A program made the position numbers and the translations under genes. From Apostichopus californicus (lineage: Eukaryota; Echinodermata; Holothuroidea; Aspidochirotida; Stichopodidae), in NCBI GenBank assembly GCA_020650975.1, contig JAIPMN010000316.1, forward strand, positions 8,948 to 44,577: a stretch of 35,630 bases of DNA. The letters are read 5' to 3'. The notes below the pieces were generated by a model that was not told where the DNA came from, ran no database searches, and saw only the letters and a list, made by a program, of their open reading frames with translations. Positions within the stretch are counted from its first letter, which is position 1. Each line of letters begins with the position of its first letter. Positions 29,112 to 35,630 of this stretch are shown here, one piece after another.

Positions 29112-32100
29112 CTGAGAAGAAACAGACTGGATAATTAGTATCAAATCACTTCTTTAATAGGCAATCAAGTGTACTGTTGCCTGTCTGGCTACATGAACTG
29201 AGTCTGCGTGCTTGATTCAACTTTGTAATATTTTAAACATAGCTATACAGCCTGTATCTTCTTGCCTTGTACAGAAGAAATTAATCTTAATTTTCAATTC
29301 TTTCCCAAGTTCTCCAAAAGTATTGGCCTAGCTAAAGGTTAGGTCTACATTAGCTGCATAAATTCGAGAAAAGAAAATAATAATTAATAGCAAAATGTTT
29401 TGGACCTCACAAAATTCAGAGTTGTTACTGTATGGTACCAATGAAGGGCAACATTTTCTTAAAAAACAAAAACATCTGTGCAAAACACACAACAGGTCAG
29501 AACTCAACATTATTACACTTGCATAAGATAAGAGAAAGGGAGAAATATATTCAACTTAAAAACAAAATTGCATATTTAGTAACAACTGTTTATGGTAATG
29601 TAAATAACCAACATGCGGCTCATATCAAATAATAATGGCTTTAGCACAACATTTTGCTGATACTGTTTCCTTAATAGAGACATGCCAAATCCCAACTCAC
29701 TAACACAGTGTATGCCAATAGCATTTGGCTGTGTAGTGAACTTTTATTGCACAGTAAGCATACATTGAAATTATAGTTGAAAATTGGCAAGCCTATCTGG
29801 ATGGAAGATATTACCTACATGTTAATATCAGAAAAAAAAAAGTTCCATAAACACATGGTACAATGTACAGGTAGACTGCAGAAAAAAATCAAATGACAAG
29901 TGTAAACTACTGTACTGTATGTACCTAATACACAACAACAATATACTGTAACTGTAACACTTTGATCATGGCTTTAGCAGCAATAACTCCAATAGTCCAA
30001 AACTGACCAACTTATAGATATTTACTAATGATGAACTGTCCTCCCTCTGTGACTGGCACATTCTGGCCTACCAACTTTCTTCTCATGAAACCATGCCCTC
30101 CCAAAGCATCTTGAAAGAATCTTGAAAAAGGTTCCTACGCTCTACCAAAGGTAGGATTTGTTTAGATTTCTGTACTCTCATTATGTTCTACATACTTTGT
30201 GTTGTAGGAGGGTGGTAGACTGGAATGGACCTGCCACCACTTAGGGAGAATAGTGCTAAAAGGTTACCAAGTGTTGTAGTTACTTTGAAACACCCTTGTT
30301 CTAATGATCTAATCTATGGTAAAATATTTACCTAGATGCCATTTGGGATTCAGTTGAGTATATTTCTATTATCTCCATCCAAAGAGCAGTGGGAAAGTAA
30401 TCACAACCCTGGTCTGTTCTGATCAATTTCCATTAATTTATGTAAATTTCTTTTAATGCCATGTTGATTAAAAAATTCAAGCATCAGTTACAGTAACTAC
30501 TGTACCTCCGGCCATATCCTATGAAGCTGTTAGTTGCCAATGTTGCACAGTAAAATACAAATGAACCACTCAATAAAAAATCAGAAACTGTCTTAATTCA
30601 TAACATTTATGGTGAAAATGAAGGTTCAAATATTACATGATACAATGGCCTAATTGTTCTTTTATCATTGTGTACAGTAGTTGATATTGCAAAATGCTAG
30701 TCTTGTGAGGTTCTTTGACATTCATTCAACAAATAACATTATTGTTGTTTGGAAAAGACATTTGACTTCTCGACCTACAAGTTAAAAACTGTAGAACAAC
30801 AAAAACCATTCTGCAAACAAAAATGCAAGTAGGAAACAACTACCAAATTTGAGCTTGCAAGCCTTAAGCCATTGACAGTACAGTCCTGATTCTTACTTTT
30901 TTAGACTGAAGTATGAAAGAGCTTGGGAAACATTTCATAATTTTCTTTTTTTCACAAAACAGTTTACTCTGTGACTGAGTCAGTCTGTTTGCTCTGTTAT
31001 TGTATCCTCTTCCTTTCAGACAGTTGAAAATCATAGTCATCAATGTTGCATTAGAGATAGAAACACTACCAGCCATGCAATTTACATGCAAGCTGAATCA
31101 AGAACACTTGAGTCTTGAGCATTTAATGATACTGCACTGTAGTAGACTAGTGACAATTTTGATAAATTTAGACTGCACTATAGGTTTCACCGGTTTTTCC
31201 CTAACCAAGAGTGGTTTACAGTCAGGTTGAGTACAGTATATATTCCTTCTTCAGTGTAATGGCCAACCACTTGTACAATAGCTTGCAGATCACGCAGAGT
31301 CAAAAATCCACATCCTCCACGGTAACACGTCTAAATAGATGTCACCATGTTGCATTCTATTTTTTGTTAAGATACAACACTCAGGTAGATTGATGTGTTA
31401 AAACTCTATGCCAACATAACTAAGGTATCAGTGATATACAATTGATTTACTGTACAGTAGCTTGCAGAGTTATTCTTCTTACATTACAGTATCAATGCAA
31501 TCTCCATCTAACTAAATGTGTGTATCAACTGTTCCAGAGTGGGCACATGGGATGAGCAACAAGTACATTTTGAACATGAACCAGACAGCCAGTTGGCTTT
31601 GTGATTCCTTGCCACACAATCCATCTGCTTAACATTCAAAGTAACTATCTGAATAATGTAGAGCATGTGAGTTGTCATTATTATGTCTCATTCTATGATA
31701 TATGTAGCATTGTGAGAACCTGTATACTTTTGCGTTATTTGCTGACAAATTGCTTTAGTGATGTTTTTATTGGTTAGGCTAGTTTTCGAAAGCAGATTAT
31801 GTGTAGTGCTACCTTATAGGTTGTAGTTGCATGAGTTATCGCAACTTAGGTTTTGAGGGCATTTAATCAAACTTCCAAGTGTAGTCGCTACTACTGGCGA
31901 TTAATCGATTACGACTATCACCACTAGGTATAGCGGCTGCTATCATATACCAAACAGTCGTTTCCGGGATTAGGCTAAATATATACGTCATGCAATAAGA
32001 CAAAATGGCCGTTCTTCAATTGGCAGTGACGACGGTTGCACTTCATATATTTCAAAGTCATTTTGGTAAAATTCATCATGATGTGGGTTATTAGTTTGGA

Positions 32101-32495
32101 ATAGATATTATCTAGCACATATAATTATAAATGTCTAGTTTTATCCTCAACGTCCACTTGAAGCCCTCATTATTACAGTGTATGCCCTACTACTACTAGA
32201 CCTTGAGCTCTTTGAAAAGTGTCCTAATGTAGTTTGTAGCAATCAGCCTTTAGTCTACATAGTACATGATCAATACTCCACTTTGCCGTTTCGCTGTTCT
32301 AGTCCTCTGCTTGCTATAACTCCTGGATTCGGCTGTTGTAGTAAATATTATTAACAAAATATCTAGCGGCCGATATACACTAAGCCTACATTACTAAGTG
32401 TGGCTGCCGCTATCTACAGTGAATCAACGATTTCAAAGGGGGTTAGGCCTAGGCCTGCTGTTTACAAATAGTTCTCAAATGTTCACATAGCTTAC
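29112..32495 (-). other. First intron (3.4 kb)
   Basis: The gap between the inferred 5' UTR donor at 32496 and the acceptor before the start-codon exon. Most of it is plain AT-rich sequence in which I see no exon or repeat. The part from about 31880 to 32450 has visibly more CpG, as might be expected near a promoter, and includes a 29-codon plus-strand frame described under findings. Confidence 0.5.
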
Positions 32496-32640
32496 CTGTA
32501 GTCCTTCTCCTGTCTCCACAGCGTACTGCTGTGCTACTGGAAAGCTGAAGAAACGGTCTCAAACAGCGTGGTGGTATATTGATACGCTGGCTAAATGATG
32601 AAATTGGACAGAGGTGGCTAAGCTAGCGCCTATCGGTACG
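32496..32640 (-). other. Probable non-coding first exon (5' UTR), upstream end uncertain
   Basis: On the minus strand the sequence ends in a strong donor, CAG|GTAAGC (exon base 32496), and the next acceptor is the one in front of the start-codon exon at 29111. The minus strand has no ATG from 32496 to beyond 32640, as expected for a 5' UTR. A CCAAT-like box and a (TA)n run lie further upstream. The transcription start cannot be fixed from sequence alone. Confidence 0.5.
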
Positions 32641-32730
32641 GTGTGATCCAATACCCCAGGTATAGAAATTAGAAGCTATTAACGAGCCCTTTCAACAACA
32701 ACGAGCCCTTTCAGACTTCATTGATAAATG

Positions 32731-32751
32731 TATATATATATATATATATAC
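32731..32751. repeat. (TA)n microsatellite upstream of the first exon
   Basis: About ten TA units, 90-250 bp upstream of the inferred first exon. It could contain a TATA-like element, but the run itself is not informative. Confidence 0.85.
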
Positions 32752-33046
32752 ACTGTATTATATGAAAACGCCTATACTACGTGTACTGCGAGATAACACG
32801 AAAATACAACCGAAGAGGACATGCACCATCTCCTCACAAAAACTCAACTATTCATCATTTGCCTATGTGATAAACGGGTGCACTAATGAAAACGAACGCG
32901 AACAGCATTTAACTTTATTTGCTTAATATTTCCCCTTACTTAAAGCACTATTTGTAATATATTTTTTTAAATATCTGACTTTGCCAATGCTGAGTGAAAT
33001 ATATTGAAGTTTTCAATATCATTAATTTGCCCCAGTGTAATACAAA

Positions 33047-33066
33047 GGGGCGGTTCTGACCGCCCC
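33047..33066. repeat. Hairpin GGGGCGGT/ACCGCCCC, possible repeat end
   Basis: Perfect 8-bp arms around TCTG, with extra C on the right. The surrounding GCCCCAGTGTAATACAAA looks like part of a dispersed element. No terminator function is implied. Confidence 0.55.
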
Positions 33067-33539
33067 CCAGAAAATAATAATAAATATAAGTCAACAAACC
33101 ATTATAATTAACTTTAATAAATAAATTATTACGAATAATATTATAAAAATAAATCACCAACTTCCATTTCCATTTTTATAGATAGCTCAGCATCACTTTA
33201 TATTTACTTTCGGTTAAATTCATCCATTCAGTTTATGTAGGGGTGCAATAGCTAGGCTACTAACTTAAAGTGCTCCCAGCTATAAATCCTGCTCTCAAGT
33301 TGACGGACGAGTGCATAAGTTCGTCATATAGTTCATGATCGGTTACACAGAAAGTTGTTTACATTGAAGGTAAACATTATTATTAACATAACCAGCATTT
33401 AGACCGCTATTCACACCCCCAAAGAGTGTACAATAGCGTGTACAACTTATCCCTGGTCATTGTTAATTTGTCACACCTACACACCGAAGTGTGCACAACT
33501 CCATCAATCTCTCCTGGGGAACCACAGTGCACCACAACC

Positions 33540-33595
33540 ACGTGCCCCCCCCCCCCCGGGCACTTCCCATAGGGTGCAACCACAAACCGGCGCAT
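33540..33595. repeat. Poly-C with GTGCCC/GGGCAC arms and a GGGTGCAACCA end
   Basis: GTGCCC and GGGCAC enclose a poly-C run, followed by ATAGGGTGCAACCACAAA, which matches the end sequence of the candidate MITE at 25359. Only one end is recognised here. Confidence 0.45.
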
Positions 33596-34936
33596 GCAAC
33601 TATATTTACAAGTTACCTCGCAAACATTTTTGAAATTAGGACTTATCTTCAATTGTTGTTCAAATGATAAAGTGAATGCATCATTAAAATATTGTAGACG
33701 TACTCGTTTGGCATACAGACAAGAGAAAGGCACCATGGCATGTACAGAATAAATTAACGAAAAGCTTGGTAAATCATCAAATAAATTAAAAGAACTAAGT
33801 CAGCTGCAAAATTCTCAAAACTTAACCTATGCCAGTTTGGGAATTTATGAACAAAGTACTCAGCTATACTGCCTCAACATATAGTGACCCTTAAGTATCA
33901 CGTGACTGACACCTGCTTATATGATTTACAGTAGGGTGACCCCCCCCCCCCCTCGCAAGATGGAGATGATATTATGTTTGTTGTGTAAATAACGAGATCT
34001 TTAAAAGATTGATCATATTCAACAATATAAAATATTTATACGGCTATCATATGAAGTATTGAAGTTTCTCTTAAATTGTTCTTTGTAAGTTGCAAAAAAA
34101 CGCACCATTTCACATTTCAGCAACTTGACCTATACATAAAATCTGAATGGAAGGGAACACCTTCTCCCGTGTACACTTACCCCAGGACGGCAATCCATAG
34201 CTAGTTGCGCTATGATATCACAGTCACAAATTCACAATGGCAGTCCCTTACACCACAATTCAGCCTTGATATCTTACCTTCTCAAGTGTTCGTCGCAACC
34301 ATCTATATCACTGAAGATTAAAACAATATTCGTAGGCCTATTCAAGTGTTCTAGCTAAAAAAAATTACAATTTGGCATTTAATTTCGAAGCACAGCAAGA
34401 AGGCAGGAACGATAACTTTTTCAACAAAAGAAATAGCGATAAGGCTATTTTGGTGACATTACATCGTGTACATAAGTACAAATTTGGTTTTATTTCTCTG
34501 TTATGGCAGTTATACGCTTCCGTATGTCAGCAGCTAATTTCGCGTTATAGTCTTGTACTACACATGTTCCAGCTTGTTTCGTGACGTCATCGTTAAACTT
34601 CAAGTTGTGACTTGTGTAATTTACTTGTATAAGAACAGACTGATGAGAGTGTTCGCCGGTCCCCCTTCCCCCACAATAACTTTAGGAGCATACTTCAGCA
34701 ACAAAACGCAATTTTTTCGTCATACTTCTCGTCATACTTGTCTTATGTAAACCGTTGTTGGATATATGCTCCTCTCGAGTTTTTAATTCCTCACCATGAT
34801 CCACTATCAACCTCTTTGCATATAGACTTTATACATGTTATTGATGGTAATGCGAACAATAAACAAATCATAAACCGACGTAGAAGCCGAGAAAGGGTGA
34901 TGCACACCCAACGATGATCACACAGTCACAGTCCCA

Positions 34937-35009
34937 GGGGCGTATCCAGGGGGGGCGCAACAGGCGCGCGCCCCCCCTATTGGCCGTCACCAAAAAAAAA
35001 AATTTTACC

Positions 35010-35040
<31 letters not shown>
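34937..35040. repeat. Dispersed-repeat end with G/C hairpin and A-rich tail
   Basis: GGGGCGTATCC is followed by AGGGGGGGCGC (34948-34958), which pairs perfectly with GCGCCCCCCCT (34968-34978). TATTGGCCGTCACC and long A runs come after. I recall this kind of sequence as a very common repeat start in marine invertebrates. Confidence 0.6.
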
Positions 35041-35540
35041 GACGACCTTTATGTGAGATCTCGGTGATCGCTCAACCCCCCCCCCCCTCCCGTATGCTTT
35101 ATTTTTTGTTTGCCAAAAAAAGGTTCTGGCCAAGTTCGGCGGCATAATAGTTTTAGAAACATAGATGGTAATTGTGTTTATATTATCGCGTAGCACAGGA
35201 CGTGTATAAGGCCTCTGGGCTGCCTGAGGGAAGCCCATAATAGCCCCGTGCATAACACGTGAGGTTACTCTATCGAGGCAAAAATTTTGACTTGTCCATT
35301 CACGAAATTTATTTCTGCTGACCTTTTATGCCTGAAATTTTTTGTGTACAATTTTTCTTGACCTCGATTTTCAAATTACTAATCATACTTTGCTAACACA
35401 ATAAGACGTTATTATAGTATTATAGTATTTAATTTTTAGGCAACGACCGCTCGAGTCAAAACCTCTTTTTTTGCAAACAACACTGAACACAAGATTTTAA
35501 ATATCTTGCAGATAAAAGCACTCATTATGCCTATGTTATC

Positions 35541-35612
35541 AGGCGCGTAGCCAAGGGGGGTGTTTTGGGTGTTCAAACACCCCCCATGGCCCAAGTGCCC
35601 CCAAAAAATATA
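35541..35612. repeat. Second dispersed-repeat end with G/C hairpin
   Basis: GGCGCGTAGCCAA is followed by GGGGGGTGTTT (35555-35565), pairing perfectly with AAACACCCCCC (35575-35585). ATGGCCCAAGTGCCCCCAAA comes next. It shares its lead sequence with the copy at 34937 but differs in the stem. Confidence 0.6.
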
Positions 35613-35630
35613 TGCAGAAAACACCAGTGA

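Larger units (their letters stand above)
32650..35630. other. Upstream intergenic region without a supported gene
   Basis: No open frame here shows family motifs, codon bias or matched splice sites. The region holds several homopolymer runs (poly-C near 33543 and 33939, poly-A near 35011, poly-C near 35078) and dispersed-repeat ends at 33047, 33573, 34937 and 35541. Minus-strand donors at 34181 and 34278 could belong to alternative first exons. Confidence 0.6.

Noticed and set aside
33047..33066. Bacterial-type rho-independent terminator
   Set aside because: A G/C hairpin is present, but the genome is eukaryotic and there is no following T run or gene end.
33407..33736. 109-residue minus-strand frame upstream of the gene
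   Set aside because: It crosses a poly-C run and repeat ends, and has no family motif or supported splice sites.

Overview
This is eukaryotic, animal nuclear DNA: AT-rich, with small coding exons separated by long introns, GT-AG splice sites, minisatellites and dispersed repeats. The repeats (G-run hairpin elements beginning like GGCGTAKCCARGGGGGG, and a TGACCTTTGACCTCCACCA unit) resemble those I remember from marine invertebrate genomes, especially echinoderms and hemichordates. I infer a marine invertebrate, probably a deuterostome, with low to moderate confidence.

One gene fills most of the window, on the minus strand. I rebuilt 27 coding exons between 29109 (ATG) and 1670, plus a likely non-coding first exon ending at 32496. 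All junctions are GT-AG and the reading frame closes across every one. This gives about 1329 codons, and the frame is still open when the gene runs off the left edge. The protein starts with a lysine-rich, histone H1-like tail carrying SPKK-type motifs (about residues 1-130). Next comes a conserved-looking non-ankyrin region (about 140-364), then a long series of ankyrin repeats, many degenerate (about 365 to 1329). The best candidate family is the large nuclear ankyrin-repeat poly(ADP-ribose) polymerases related to C. elegans PME-5, in which WGR and PARP catalytic domains follow the ankyrins. Those domains would lie left of base 1 and are not seen, so the enzyme assignment is inference.

Layout from right to left (direction of transcription): 35630-32650 is upstream DNA rich in dispersed repeat ends and homopolymer runs, with no supported gene. 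The first exon lies at about 32640-32496, followed by a 3.4 kb first intron. The basic tail is encoded at 29109-26524, the middle domain at 25124-21667 and the ankyrin repeats at 20168-1670.

The introns carry five tandem arrays with periods of about 53, 19, 16, 48 and 27 bp. Two lie directly against splice sites: the 19-bp array supplies the sequence upstream of the exon 25 acceptor, and the 48-bp array starts within about 10 bp of the exon 9 donor. There is also a 338-bp candidate MITE, a repeat-borne perfect DR1 nuclear-receptor motif, and two repeat ends whose hairpin stems differ in sequence but both pair perfectly. I saw no tRNA, rRNA, CRISPR or bacterial-type feature.
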